64,000 bases of DNA, taken from NCBI GenBank assembly GCA_902593075.1, contig CACJHA010000002.1, positions 1-64,000 of the forward strand, given 5' to 3'. A program made the translations under genes and the position numbers. The notes beneath the pieces were generated by a model. It saw nothing but the letters and a program-made list of their open reading frames with translations. It was not told the origin of the DNA and did no database searches. Below are positions 9,371 through 19,403 of the stretch, in pieces. Each line of letters begins with the position of its first letter. Within the stretch, counting starts at the first letter, position 1. The DNA comes from an uncultured Bacteroidota bacterium (GTDB lineage: Bacteria; Bacteroidota; Bacteroidia; Flavobacteriales; Flavobacteriaceae).

Positions 9371-12300
9371 TTAAAATCCAATGGTTACTCCCAAACTGGT
9401 AGTTTTGGCAAGTGGTGTCATTGTGTTATATACTCCATCAATCGCTTGATCAGGATCAAACGGAAGATTATCAGCCTTGGTCCAAGTCCAAATATTATTC
9501 ATATCTAGATAAACTTTAAATTGGTTGATACCAATATTACCAAAAAGATCTGTTGGTACATCGTAAGATAAATTCAATGATTTTAATCTTACATAATCAC
9601 CTTCATATAGGTATCTACTGTTTGGTCTTTGATTTGAAGACTGATTTCCTCCCCATCTGTGTCTTGGAAATTCAGCCTGTTGACCTGGAGTTGTCCACCT
9701 ATTATTAAACGCATAGGTTGTTGTACTTCTTGGAGTAAATCTTCCATCTCCATGTATAACCCATCCAGGATTAAAATAAAGATAGTTTCCAAAAGAATAA
9801 TTAAAAGTCATACCAAGTGAAAAATCTTTGTAGGATGCATTTAAGTTAAATCCACCATAAAAATCAGGTGTTGCTGATTTTCCTTCCATATAAACTCTTT
9901 CAGTATCACCAACACGATTTGTGGTTGAATTGTAATTAATTGTCCCATCTGCATTAACTAAATACCAAAGAGGATCCCCATTTGCTGGATCAACACCTGC
10001 CCATGGAAAAAGAAAATATTCTTGAAAATCTCTCCCTTGTTCTCTTTTCTTAGTAGATACTACTATTGGCTCAGGTAAGTAAGTAATCTCATTTTTAAGT
10101 GTTGTAGTATTGAAATTTACTCCTAGAAATGCTTCAGATGTTTGAATTATATCAATCCCTAAATCAATCTCTATACCTGAGTTCTTCATATCACCAATAT
10201 TTTGGGAAACAGCTGTAAAACCAGTAGTTAATGAAAGAGGCCTGTCCAAAAGAAGGTCAGAAGACATTCTTTCAAAATATTCAGCATTTAGAGTAATTTT
10301 GTTGTCTAGGAAAGTTGCATCAATACCGATGTTAAAGTTTTCTTGTGATTCCCAAGTAAGTAAATTATTCGATACTTGAGAAGGAGCGGCTCCAGGATTA
10401 CCATCATAATCTCTCGTGAAGCCCCATAAACCTGCCCAGTCGAAGTTTCCAATTCCAGCGTTACCTGTAGTTCCAAAACTCCCTCTTAATTTTAAGAAAT
10501 CAATTAGACCGACACTCTCTATAAGTCTTGTCATATTCCAACCAACACCGATTGACCCAAATGTCCCCCATCTTTGGTCTGGACCAAATCTTGAAGAACC
10601 ATCTCTACGGAAAGACATTGAGACAAAATATTCGCTATTGTAATCGTAGTTTGCTCTTGCAAAATAAGATTGAAAAGCATAATCAGACCGAGCACTGTAA
10701 GCAGTGGTTGGATTAGCGGCACTCGCGGCAAATTTTAAATCTGGGTGAGAAAAACCTTCACCTGTAAGTTCAATAGTTCTTGTCTTAACTTTTTGAGCTT
10801 CGTATGCGGCAAAGAAATTCATATTATGATTTCCCGTATTTTGCGGAGTAAATTGTAAACTTTGTGTACCTAACCAGTTAGTCTGAGATATTCCTCCCTC
10901 ATTGGCATAACCACCAATTCTTCGGCCATCTCCATATCTACCATTTTGAAATAAATATTCATCTACTTTTAAAAGATCAAAACTCCAGTCAGACTTTATC
11001 GTCAAACCTTCCATAATTTCATAAGAAACTTCAAAAACGTCCGTTAGCCTCATTTGAGACAGCTCTCTTTTGTCATCATAGAGGTGGCCAACTGGGTTAT
11101 TACCCCCCATAAAGAAGTTTTTGTGATCTCCGTAAAATCTTCCGAATGAGTCATAAACAGGAACAGTAGGCGCCATTAAATAAGCTAAATAAAATGGAGC
11201 TTGCCACCTGGTACCGTCAGTAATACCTCTTTGGTCGAAAGTAGAAATGTTTACATTGTTACTAACTTTAAATCTATCAGTAAGCTGAGCATCAACATTT
11301 AAACGAGATGAGAACCTCTCAAATTTATTATTTTTAACCATTCCATCATTATCAAAATAGTTAGCAGATCCAAAGTAAGTTACTTTTTCTGAGCCACCGC
11401 TAAAACTAAAGTCATATTCTTGTACAACTCCCGTTTGGGTCATCTCATCTAACCAAATTGTATTGTAATTTTGGCCAGCGTCGTTTAAAGGAAACTGATT
11501 AGTAAAAAGTTCTCTTGCAGCATCTTCAGAAGTTCCTCTTGCTACATATCCTTCAAAGTGAAGCTGCTTATACTGTGTAGAATTAAGCCCTCTTAAAATG
11601 CCATCATAAGCAAATTGTTGAGTTCCATATCTAGCTCTAACAGTAAATTTTGGATCGCCTGCTTTTCCACTTTTAGTTGTAATTAAAACCACACCATTTG
11701 CACCTCTAGATCCGTATATGGCTGTAGATGCAGCATCTTTTAGCACAACCAAACTTTCAATATCATTCGGGTTTATTGAGCCCAACACATTTGAGCTTCT
11801 TCCTCCGTTAGAAAAGTCAGTTGTAGAAAGAGATCCAGATGTAATTGGCATTCCATCTATCACGTATAATGGTTCATTACTCGAACTAATAGAACCAATA
11901 CCTCGAACTCGAATTGAAATTCCTGCACCGGGCGCACCATCGTTGGAAACAACTTGAAGACCTGGTGCAGCTCCTTGAAGTGCACTTTGGAAAGTAGCAG
12001 ATGGTTGCATTTCAAGAGTTTCGGCACTAATAACTGCTACGGCACCAGTGAATTTTTCACGACTACTAGTTCCATAACCAGTTACTATAACTTCTTGAAG
12101 TTCGGTAGATGATGTCATAACGACATCAATTGTATCTTGACTTCCAACAGTTACTGTTTGACCTTCCATCCCAATGTATGAGAACTCAAGAACGTCTCCC
12201 TCAGATGCTTCAATAGAATAGTTTCCATCGAAATCCGTAGTTACACCAGTTGATGAACCTTGTATAACTATGGTTGCACCAGGAAGTGGTCCTTGGTCAT

Positions 12301-12385
12301 CTGAAACAGTACCATTGATTGTCTTTTGTGAAAACCCATAAAAGGTTGTCATCAAAGAAATTAATAGTAAATAGATATTTTTCAT
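9371..12385 (-). CDS. SusC/RagA family TonB-linked outer membrane protein
   Basis: Signal peptide, CarboxypepD_reg-like domain, plug domain (VSNDGAPGAGISIRVRGIGSISSSNEPLYVIDGMP), 1004 aa beta-barrel. Confidence 0.96.
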   Translation of the reverse strand: MKNIYLLLISLMTTFYGFSQKTINGTVSDDQGPLPGATIVIQGSSTGVTTDFDGNYSIEASEGDVLEFSYIGMEGQTVTVGSQDTIDVVMTSSTELQEVIVTGYGTSSREKFTGAVAVISAETLEMQPSATFQSALQGAAPGLQVVSNDGAPGAGISIRVRGIGSISSSNEPLYVIDGMPITSGSLSTTDFSNGGRSSNVLGSINPNDIESLVVLKDAASTAIYGSRGANGVVLITTKSGKAGDPKFTVRARYGTQQFAYDGILRGLNSTQYKQLHFEGYVARGTSEDAARELFTNQFPLNDAGQNYNTIWLDEMTQTGVVQEYDFSFSGGSEKVTYFGSANYFDNDGMVKNNKFERFSSRLNVDAQLTDRFKVSNNVNISTFDQRGITDGTRWQAPFYLAYLMAPTVPVYDSFGRFYGDHKNFFMGGNNPVGHLYDDKRELSQMRLTDVFEVSYEIMEGLTIKSDWSFDLLKVDEYLFQNGRYGDGRRIGGYANEGGISQTNWLGTQSLQFTPQNTGNHNMNFFAAYEAQKVKTRTIELTGEGFSHPDLKFAASAANPTTAYSARSDYAFQSYFARANYDYNSEYFVSMSFRRDGSSRFGPDQRWGTFGSIGVGWNMTRLIESVGLIDFLKLRGSFGTTGNAGIGNFDWAGLWGFTRDYDGNPGAAPSQVSNNLLTWESQENFNIGIDATFLDNKITLNAEYFERMSSDLLLDRPLSLTTGFTAVSQNIGDMKNSGIEIDLGIDIIQTSEAFLGVNFNTTTLKNEITYLPEPIVVSTKKREQGRDFQEYFLFPWAGVDPANGDPLWYLVNADGTINYNSTTNRVGDTERVYMEGKSATPDFYGGFNLNASYKDFSLGMTFNYSFGNYLYFNPGWVIHGDGRFTPRSTTTYAFNNRWTTPGQQAEFPRHRWGGNQSSNQRPNSRYLYEGDYVRLKSLNLSYDVPTDLFGNIGINQFKVYLDMNNIWTWTKADNLPFDPDQAIDGVYNTMTPLAKTTSLGVTIGF

Positions 12386-12416
12386 AAATAACGATAATTT
12401 TTAATTGATTATCCTT

Positions 12417-12446
12417 CAAGATAGGAAGATTTTATTATTAACTCAA
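12417..12446 (-). promoter_or_regulatory. Candidate Bacteroidota sigma-A promoter of susCD: TTG-N20-TATCTTG
   Basis: Minus strand TTG (12444-12446), 20 nt spacer, TATCTTG (12417-12423), about 32 bp upstream of the SusC start. Confidence 0.5.
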
Positions 12447-12472
12447 AAATTTAAAGACTTAAAAAAATATTA

Positions 12473-12495
12473 ATTAATTGCCTTATGCAATTAAT
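12473..12495. repeat. Perfect inverted repeat ATTAATTGC-cttat-GCAATTAAT upstream of susC (operator or terminator)
   Basis: 9-N5-9 perfect palindrome in the gap between the serine hydrolase stop (12547) and the susC promoter. Confidence 0.75.
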
Positions 12496-12546
12496 GTAAT
12501 AACAGATAAAAAAAAATGAGAATAATTTATTAAAACTGCCTGTAAA

Positions 12547-13617
12547 TTAATAGATTCTTGATTTAACAATCTGATCAACTATTTCAAAATATGTACTCAA
12601 TTTAGTGTGATTTCCTGAGGATTTTTTCAAATTAGTTTTGTGAGCAATAACGAGTTCAAGTTTTGGGATTATCGTGATGTATTGACCACCAAATCCTCTT
12701 GCAGAATATGAACCTTCATAAATTTCATTTTCTCTAAAAGAATCAAATGTCCACCACATATAACTATATCCAAAATCTGGGACCAGTTTTTTTGAATTAT
12801 CGGTTCTGCTCATAACGGTATCTTTTGAGGTGACAGGAGTGATTATTTTGTTTATCCAATTTTTTGAAAACAGCTGTTTACCCTTCCATTTGCCGTTGTT
12901 GAGCATTACCTGACCAACCTTGGCCATGTCTTGTGTGGATAAGTGCATATGGTATGCCAAGTATTTTGACTTTTTTGAATCCCCTGAACGTTTTTGAAGC
13001 TTTAAATCCCAATTTTGAAAACCCAACGGCTGGGCAATTTGATCCTCTAATTCATTATAAATTGAGTTTTTTACCAATTTTTCAAAAATAAATCCAAGAG
13101 CATTAAAATCCCAGTTATTATATACATAATACGATCCAGGTTCTTTAGATCCTCTGGGTAAAATATTTTTTTCATCATAACCCCCATTAGAAGCTACATG
13201 AAATACTCCAGAGCGTGATGTAGCAAGATGATCAATTTTTGCTCTTTTCTCAATATCTAGAAGCCCTTCAACATCATCTATTTGAAGTTCATCTAATGTC
13301 ATTTCTAGATTGATGGTTTTATTTTCTACATACTTACCCATGAGTATAGCGAGAATACTTTTTCTACAAGAGGCAATATAACTTATATCATTGATGTCGC
13401 CATATTGGAATAACTCTTTCCCCTTATGTACAACATAAAGTCCAGTTGTATTTGATTTTTCCTCAATAAACTTTGAAAGTTGATCGAGTTTTTCTGTATC
13501 AAAACCGGCCTTTTTATAAGATGAATATTTTTCTATGGATTGTCCCTTCTTAATATCCCTCTCACAACACAAAAATAAAATAACAGAGAAAAAAAATGTG
13601 ATTTTGGATAGATTCAT
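12547..13617 (-). CDS. Exported serine hydrolase, beta-lactamase/MlrB-like (S12 family)
   Basis: Lipobox-like VILFLCCERD; SxxK = SCRK (ASCRKSILAIL), YNN motif (YVYNNWDFNALGF). Confidence 0.85.
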   Translation of the reverse strand: MNLSKITFFFSVILFLCCERDIKKGQSIEKYSSYKKAGFDTEKLDQLSKFIEEKSNTTGLYVVHKGKELFQYGDINDISYIASCRKSILAILMGKYVENKTINLEMTLDELQIDDVEGLLDIEKRAKIDHLATSRSGVFHVASNGGYDEKNILPRGSKEPGSYYVYNNWDFNALGFIFEKLVKNSIYNELEDQIAQPLGFQNWDLKLQKRSGDSKKSKYLAYHMHLSTQDMAKVGQVMLNNGKWKGKQLFSKNWINKIITPVTSKDTVMSRTDNSKKLVPDFGYSYMWWTFDSFRENEIYEGSYSARGFGGQYITIIPKLELVIAHKTNLKKSSGNHTKLSTYFEIVDQIVKSRIY

Positions 13618-13623
13618 TATATA

Positions 13624-15177
13624 TTATTTTTCAAAGGGATATAATTCATTTATTGGACCATATCTATAATCTAATGCGTCCAATCTTGTTGTACCAACAA
13701 AATCTCCTAAAGCATCTACAACCATTACTGTCTTTGAGTATCCAGTTTCGTCAAAACCTCTCCTAAAATGAACTCTAGACTTTACAACAACAACATCAAA
13801 ATTGTCTGGATTTAATTCTCCAAACCTTATTTCAGATGGCCTGATAACCTGTTCATAGGTTGGAACTATAATTACAGCATTTCCTTTACCAAATTTCACA
13901 ACAGCTATTTTATCATATCCAAAGTGTGATCCAAAGAAAAGTATCTCTCCAGAAATCCTCACAGGTACACCAGCTTGAATTCCGGTATAACCTCCAACTT
14001 TGTAGTCAAATTCATCCCCCTTTTTGGCACCCTTTTGAGACAAATCTTTTAAGACATTTTCATCTCTTAAAGTTGCTATTAGAAATTTTTCAACATCTTG
14101 CTCAATTAATTCTTTTGTTATCCATGTTGCATCTCCTTGGCGATCAGAATAATCTCCTAATGCAACTGGACCTTTCCCGTTTTGTAATGCCATTTTAGTT
14201 CTTTTAACAGCTTGTTTAGGCACTAAAAAAGAACCGCCCGCAAATTCTTTTTTCACTCTTAGAAAATAATCATTCATATCATCTGCAATTGAGTCAGCAA
14301 GTTGTTGATTGTTATTGGTAACCACATGAATTGTTGCACCGATATCTGGTACGTCAGACCATGGAAAACCGAAAAAAACGCTAACAAAAACATCTTCATT
14401 TCTATTTTCCCATCTTCTAGCCCTTTCCATGATTGTAGAAGCAGGTTCGGCTCCAGTCCATTGAAGGACAGTTGCGGTTAATATACCGGGCTTTCTAGTT
14501 GCAGTTGTTGATTTAAATTTATTTTTAACAGACCTGTATAAAAAATTCGCGGATCTTTCTCCTTGTAATGGTGCATCATAATGCGGGAAACGTTTTGTCA
14601 CAAATGCAGCATCAGCCCATTTTAAAAACTTACCGTCTTCATTACCATGTAAATCAAAAGTGCCAGAAATAGGAACTTCAGGCCCAACTAATTCTCTAAC
14701 CCTTTTTGCAATTTCGGCTTCTGGCCTTGGAACATCTCTTGTTGCCATTGCACCATGTAGGGAAAGTTGAACTGCATCAACAGGTAATTTTGATTTTAGA
14801 TCATCAAGAATTATTTTCATAAAATGCTCAAAACTTTTTTTGGTATTCCAACTCCTTGAAGATCCTCCAAACACACGGTCAGGTGAATTAATTCCAATCA
14901 ACTCAACATCTTTAAATAAACTTGCCTGATGAACAAAGCCTCCGGTATATCCTCCAGATTTTAGTAATTCTTCACCAGAAACGTAAGGTACCCTTTTGCT
15001 CCAATCTTCTATCGTAGTGTCACCTCCAGGGCAAAATGTACATGTTTCATGTGAGAATTGAATTATAGCAAACTTGAATTTTTTACCCTGATTACAAGAA
15101 TAAGTAGTTACTAAAATTAAAAAGAGAATAAAAAAATTAGTTTTAAGTATTTTATCGGTCATATTTTTCATACTCAT
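13624..15177 (-). CDS. M81 family metallopeptidase (MlrC-like), predicted lipoprotein
   Basis: FSHETCTF, DAVQLSLHGAMATRD, GTFDLHGN, RFPHYDAPLQGERSA: conserved M81/MlrC metal-site motifs; lipobox TTYSC. Actual start may be the internal Met at 15162. Confidence 0.9.
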   Translation of the reverse strand: MSMKNMTDKILKTNFFILFLILVTTYSCNQGKKFKFAIIQFSHETCTFCPGGDTTIEDWSKRVPYVSGEELLKSGGYTGGFVHQASLFKDVELIGINSPDRVFGGSSRSWNTKKSFEHFMKIILDDLKSKLPVDAVQLSLHGAMATRDVPRPEAEIAKRVRELVGPEVPISGTFDLHGNEDGKFLKWADAAFVTKRFPHYDAPLQGERSANFLYRSVKNKFKSTTATRKPGILTATVLQWTGAEPASTIMERARRWENRNEDVFVSVFFGFPWSDVPDIGATIHVVTNNNQQLADSIADDMNDYFLRVKKEFAGGSFLVPKQAVKRTKMALQNGKGPVALGDYSDRQGDATWITKELIEQDVEKFLIATLRDENVLKDLSQKGAKKGDEFDYKVGGYTGIQAGVPVRISGEILFFGSHFGYDKIAVVKFGKGNAVIIVPTYEQVIRPSEIRFGELNPDNFDVVVVKSRVHFRRGFDETGYSKTVMVVDALGDFVGTTRLDALDYRYGPINELYPFEK

Positions 15178-17182
15178 ATTTTTTGTTTAGTGCATATTTA
15201 GCAAACCATTCTAACTCAGAATTTATTTTGGTTAATCTATGGCTTAGTTTCCTCCACCCATGTGGTTCTCCAGGAGCAATAAGTAATTTGGTTTCAACAC
15301 CTAAACTTCTTAAAGCCCTAAATAATTCAACTGATTGTGGCGGAGGAACTCTTTTGTCATTTCCACCAACTAGGACCAAAGTTGGAGTTTTGACTTTGTG
15401 GATGTCTTTTAAGGGTGAATTATTCCAGAACACGTCTATAGGGGCATCTTTTTGCCAAGGATTCCCACCAAACCATGCAGTTCTATTTAGCCTTACATCA
15501 CTTTGAGCGTACATGCCAATCCAGTTGACTGCGCCAGCACCGGAAGAGGCGGCTTTGAATCTGTCTGTATGAGTTATAATTTTGTTTGTCATATGACCTC
15601 CGGCGCTCCAACCCATTTTGATTAATTTGTCTGGATCTGCAATTCCTTTATTAATTAAATAATCAACTCCTGTCATTACATCTAGATGTGATTGATTAAA
15701 ATAACTACCAACCATATCCCTAAGAAAAGCGTCACCGTAGCCAGTGCTGCCTCGATAATTTGGTTGTAAGACAACATAACCTTTACCGGTTAAAACTGCA
15801 TTGTACCTTGTTGATCCTCTTGAAAAACCGTATTTATCTGATGATCTTGGGCCACCATGTGTTTGAACCACTAAAGGATATTTTTTTGATTCTTGAAAAT
15901 TATGTGGTAAATATAAAATACCCTCAACTCTAACTCCATCTTCCCCATTCCAAGAAACTACTTTTTGTGTTGGTAAATTGAATTCCTTTTTAATGTAATC
16001 GTAGTGGGATGTTACTTTTTTTTGAGTTTTACCATGTAAATATATATCACCAGGGTTTTCAATTGTGTTTATTCCAAAAACATGCAAATTCGATTTTGAG
16101 TTATAGTCCCAATTGGTCAAGCTGTGATTCCCATTTGTTATTTGAGAAAAAATCCTTTTTAAAGTATCCATCTTCCAAAGCTGTGTACTTGCACCCATAT
16201 TTACTAAAATAAATAGCTCTCCTTTTTTTCTAGAAAATTCAAAAGAGTAAATTTCGTGACCAAAATCATTAGAAATAATTTTAGGTTTATTTTTCCCATC
16301 TGTTGAAACCTCAAAAAGATTTCTATTGTAATATTCCTCAAATTTTTCATTACATGCTGAAATAAAATATACAGTATCTCCATTGGGAGAAATTTTTGCC
16401 GATGACTCACTAATTGAATTATTTGTGAGTTTAATTTCTTTTGACAATTCCATGTCCATTATCCACAACTCACTAAGAGATCTAAATTCAAGAAATTGAT
16501 TGGGTCCTTTTTGAAGAAGAATTTTTTTATTATCGTCAGATAAATCATAATTCAAAATTGAGAAGTCTCCATCGGTAATTTTTTCTTCATTTCCATTTAA
16601 ATCTATTCTCCAAAGATGCTTTTGAGTACGATTATTATCAAAACTATACACATCGTACCCGTCTCTTTCGGCCAAGATTTGTTCTTTTGGTTTTGGATCG
16701 CTTGCTAAGAAATAAAGATATTTTGAGTCATTTGACCACGTAATATTGCTAACTCCAGTTCTGTGATTTGAAAGTTTTTTTGGTGAACCAATTTTGGTTG
16801 GGAGCAGATATATTTGATTGTTTCCAGAATCAAATTCATCGTCTTCATCATCAATGAACCCTTCTTTTGAAGAGGTGAAGCTTATCCACTTTGAATCTGG
16901 TGACCATTTGGGATTGGTAAGCCCTTTTTTCTCAAATGTAATTTTTTGGGATATGCCACTATTTAAATCAGCCAACCATAAATTAGGAATTTGTTTATTT
17001 TCTTTCCAGTCGCTTTCAGATAAAATATAAACAATTTTGTTTCCATTCGGTGATAAAGAAACACTGGATATACCAGGAATATTCAAAAAATCGATTATAG
17101 ACATATCTTTCTTTTGAGAGAAAATTATCTGAGTAGAAGCCAGAACTAAAAGTGTGGTTTTTAAAAATTGAAGATTGAACAT
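15152..17182 (-). CDS. Exported S9 family peptidase (dipeptidyl/acylaminoacyl peptidase type)
   Basis: TolB/WD40-like N-terminus; GWSAGGHMTNKI nucleophile, GGNDKRVPPPQS, GEPHGW; overlaps start of the M81 gene. Confidence 0.93.
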   Translation of the reverse strand: MFNLQFLKTTLLVLASTQIIFSQKKDMSIIDFLNIPGISSVSLSPNGNKIVYILSESDWKENKQIPNLWLADLNSGISQKITFEKKGLTNPKWSPDSKWISFTSSKEGFIDDEDDEFDSGNNQIYLLPTKIGSPKKLSNHRTGVSNITWSNDSKYLYFLASDPKPKEQILAERDGYDVYSFDNNRTQKHLWRIDLNGNEEKITDGDFSILNYDLSDDNKKILLQKGPNQFLEFRSLSELWIMDMELSKEIKLTNNSISESSAKISPNGDTVYFISACNEKFEEYYNRNLFEVSTDGKNKPKIISNDFGHEIYSFEFSRKKGELFILVNMGASTQLWKMDTLKRIFSQITNGNHSLTNWDYNSKSNLHVFGINTIENPGDIYLHGKTQKKVTSHYDYIKKEFNLPTQKVVSWNGEDGVRVEGILYLPHNFQESKKYPLVVQTHGGPRSSDKYGFSRGSTRYNAVLTGKGYVVLQPNYRGSTGYGDAFLRDMVGSYFNQSHLDVMTGVDYLINKGIADPDKLIKMGWSAGGHMTNKIITHTDRFKAASSGAGAVNWIGMYAQSDVRLNRTAWFGGNPWQKDAPIDVFWNNSPLKDIHKVKTPTLVLVGGNDKRVPPPQSVELFRALRSLGVETKLLIAPGEPHGWRKLSHRLTKINSELEWFAKYALNKKYEYEKYDR

Positions 17183-17186
17183 TATG

Positions 17187-18272
17187 TTAGTTTTTAAAAA
17201 TATTAATTAATTGATATGGGAGTTTCCCAAAAGAGGCATTAGATGTATTCGCCATAACTGAAACTACGAATTTGTCGTTTGATGAAAACACAAAAGTAGT
17301 ACCTCCGACCGACCCGCCAGTATGCCCTAGGTATGGGTTATTTTCGTCATCATATCTAATTCTCCAACCAATACCATAGTTGGTTTTCCTATCATCTGGA
17401 AGTTTTTGTGATTTTGTCATTTCCTGTACTGTTTCAGGCAAAAGGAAATCAGTGTAAAGAACTTTCCAAGTAAAGTCGGCCATATCCTGTGTAGTTGATA
17501 CGTAACCACCTCCAGCCCACTTCCAACTATTGTTTACATCTGGGCAAAGAACAATATCTCCGGACTCATTTTTTTTATAAAATGTAACCTTGTCATTCAA
17601 AACTAAATCAATTTCTTCAGCAAAAGTTTTGTTAAGTTGAAGCGGATTTAATATTTCGTTTTTCATCAGTTCAATGAAATTTTCACCGTATGCTTTTTCC
17701 ATCGCTAGACTTAGCAAAGTCCAAGCATGAGTAGAATAACTATATTTAGTTCCTGGATCAAATAGCAGGCTGTCATTAATAAATATGTTCAATGCTTCAG
17801 AGGTATTTTCGTAATTTAGATTTAGTTTCATATCATCTCCATCTCCGTAATGTCTTATACCTGATAGGTGTCCGGCAATTTGCCTTAAAGTAATATTCTT
17901 TTTATCAGCTGGTAAATCTTTTATGTAAAACCCAACTGAACTATCTATCTCAATTTTGTTTTCTTCATACATTTTCATCAACGCAGTACCAGCTAAAGTT
18001 TTAGAAAAACTTCCTATTCTGAATATTGAATTTTTAGGGTTTATATTAATTTTTTTCTCTAGATCAGCATATCCAAACCCTTTAGAGTATTCTATGTGGC
18101 CGTCTCCATTTAATATTGTAACTGACAACCCCGGAATTTTATTTTCTTCAATAAAGGTATTAACTAAATTGTCAGCTTCCTTTTCCTTTTCACTCAATTC
18201 TACATCGGAATCGGAACAAGAAATTATTACAATAAATGAAGCTATAAATAAATTAAAAAGATTTATTTTCAT
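17187..18272 (-). CDS. Serine hydrolase, beta-lactamase/MlrB-like (S12 family), predicted lipoprotein
   Basis: Lipobox FIVIISCSDSD; SFSK (SxxK), YST, HTGGSVGGTT motifs. Confidence 0.9.
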   Translation of the reverse strand: MKINLFNLFIASFIVIISCSDSDVELSEKEKEADNLVNTFIEENKIPGLSVTILNGDGHIEYSKGFGYADLEKKININPKNSIFRIGSFSKTLAGTALMKMYEENKIEIDSSVGFYIKDLPADKKNITLRQIAGHLSGIRHYGDGDDMKLNLNYENTSEALNIFINDSLLFDPGTKYSYSTHAWTLLSLAMEKAYGENFIELMKNEILNPLQLNKTFAEEIDLVLNDKVTFYKKNESGDIVLCPDVNNSWKWAGGGYVSTTQDMADFTWKVLYTDFLLPETVQEMTKSQKLPDDRKTNYGIGWRIRYDDENNPYLGHTGGSVGGTTFVFSSNDKFVVSVMANTSNASFGKLPYQLINIFKN

Positions 18273-18282
18273 AATTGAAAAG

Positions 18283-18305
18283 TATTATTACTAAATGTAA
18301 TAATA
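18283..18305. repeat. Perfect inverted repeat TATTATTAC-taaat-GTAATAATA in divergent promoter region, candidate operator
   Basis: 9-N5-9 palindrome; overlaps the -7-like TACATTTA of the minus-strand promoter. Confidence 0.75.
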
Positions 18306-18322
18306 TGAATAGTGAAAAACAA
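18292..18322 (-). promoter_or_regulatory. Candidate promoter of the four-hydrolase operon: TTG-N20-TACATTTA (minus strand)
   Basis: caa at 18320-18322 (TTG on minus), 20 nt spacer, taaatgta at 18292-18299 (TACATTTA on minus). Confidence 0.5.
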
Positions 18323-18353
18323 TAAATATCTAATAAACAGTTATATAACTATC

Positions 18354-19403
18354 ATGGAGTTTTCGATTTATACGGTTCCTTTGAAAAAAAAATATCCTTT
18401 ACAGATAAGTCGAGGAATAAAAGATCAATCTGTGAATGTATTTTTAAAAATTAAAGACAAAAACATCACTGCTTGGGGTGAATCAGCACCGGGCAAAAGT
18501 GAAAATGCTGGAAATGCTAAAATTGTTAAAGAGCAACTTGAGAATTTTATCTCAACTGATATAGAAAATGAATCTACCGATGATCTTTACAATCGAGCTA
18601 TGGAAATGAAAATTGCACCTTGTGCATACGCATCATTAGATATGGCTTTTTGGGACTTGAAGGCTAAAAAAGCAAATAAACCTTTATATAAATATTTAGG
18701 TTTACCAAAACCGAGTCAACCAACTTCTGTTACTATTGGTATAAATCCAGTAGATGTAATTAGAGAAAGAATCCCAATAATTTTAAAAGACAATAGATTT
18801 AAATCTCTAAAAGTCAAGTTAGGAAATCCCCTAGGACTTGATGCAGATAAAGAGATGTTTGAAGCTGTATATAAAATTTCCAAAAACTACAATGTAAAAC
18901 TTCGAGTCGATGCAAATGGAGGATGGGATGTAAATCAAACACTTGAAATGATGGATTGGTTAAGTAAGCGTGAAGTGGATTATATAGAACAACCACTAAA
19001 AGAGGGAAATGAATCCGATTTAAAATATATTTTTGATAAAAGAAAAATGCCTATTTATCTTGACGAGTCCTGTAGATATGCAAAACAAATACCATTATGG
19101 GATAAATATGTAGATGGAATAAATCTAAAATTAATGAAGTGTGGTGGCATCACAGAAGGATTAAAAATTATTAATTCCGCTCGAGCTCTCGGACTAAAAA
19201 CTATGATAGGGTGTATGTCCGAATCATCACTTTCGATTGCTGCCTCTGCTTCTATAAGTGGTATCATCGACCACATAGATTTAGATTCTCATTATAATCT
19301 AAATCCGGACCCTTCAACCGGCACCAATTTAATTAATGGAATAACTTCCTTATCAGAAAATCCTGGTCATGGTGGAGAACTAAAAAAAATATACTATGCT
19401 TAA
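18354..19403 (+). CDS. Dipeptide epimerase / enolase superfamily, candidate N-acetyl-D-glutamate racemase (DgcA-like); ORF is open from 18312
   Basis: LKVKLGN...LRVDANGGW, DYIEQPL, IYLDESC, NLKLMKCGGITEG, IGCMSESSLSIAASA: muconate-lactonizing/dipeptide epimerase signatures; overlaps a DUF1611 gene. Confidence 0.9.
   Translation: MEFSIYTVPLKKKYPLQISRGIKDQSVNVFLKIKDKNITAWGESAPGKSENAGNAKIVKEQLENFISTDIENESTDDLYNRAMEMKIAPCAYASLDMAFWDLKAKKANKPLYKYLGLPKPSQPTSVTIGINPVDVIRERIPIILKDNRFKSLKVKLGNPLGLDADKEMFEAVYKISKNYNVKLRVDANGGWDVNQTLEMMDWLSKREVDYIEQPLKEGNESDLKYIFDKRKMPIYLDESCRYAKQIPLWDKYVDGINLKLMKCGGITEGLKIINSARALGLKTMIGCMSESSLSIAASASISGIIDHIDLDSHYNLNPDPSTGTNLINGITSLSENPGHGGELKKIYYA

Noticed and set aside
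13624-18272. A true microcystin degradation (mlr) cluster
   Set aside because: M81 and S12 families are widespread and not diagnostic, and no mlrA or mlrD was seen; retained only as 'MlrB/MlrC-like'
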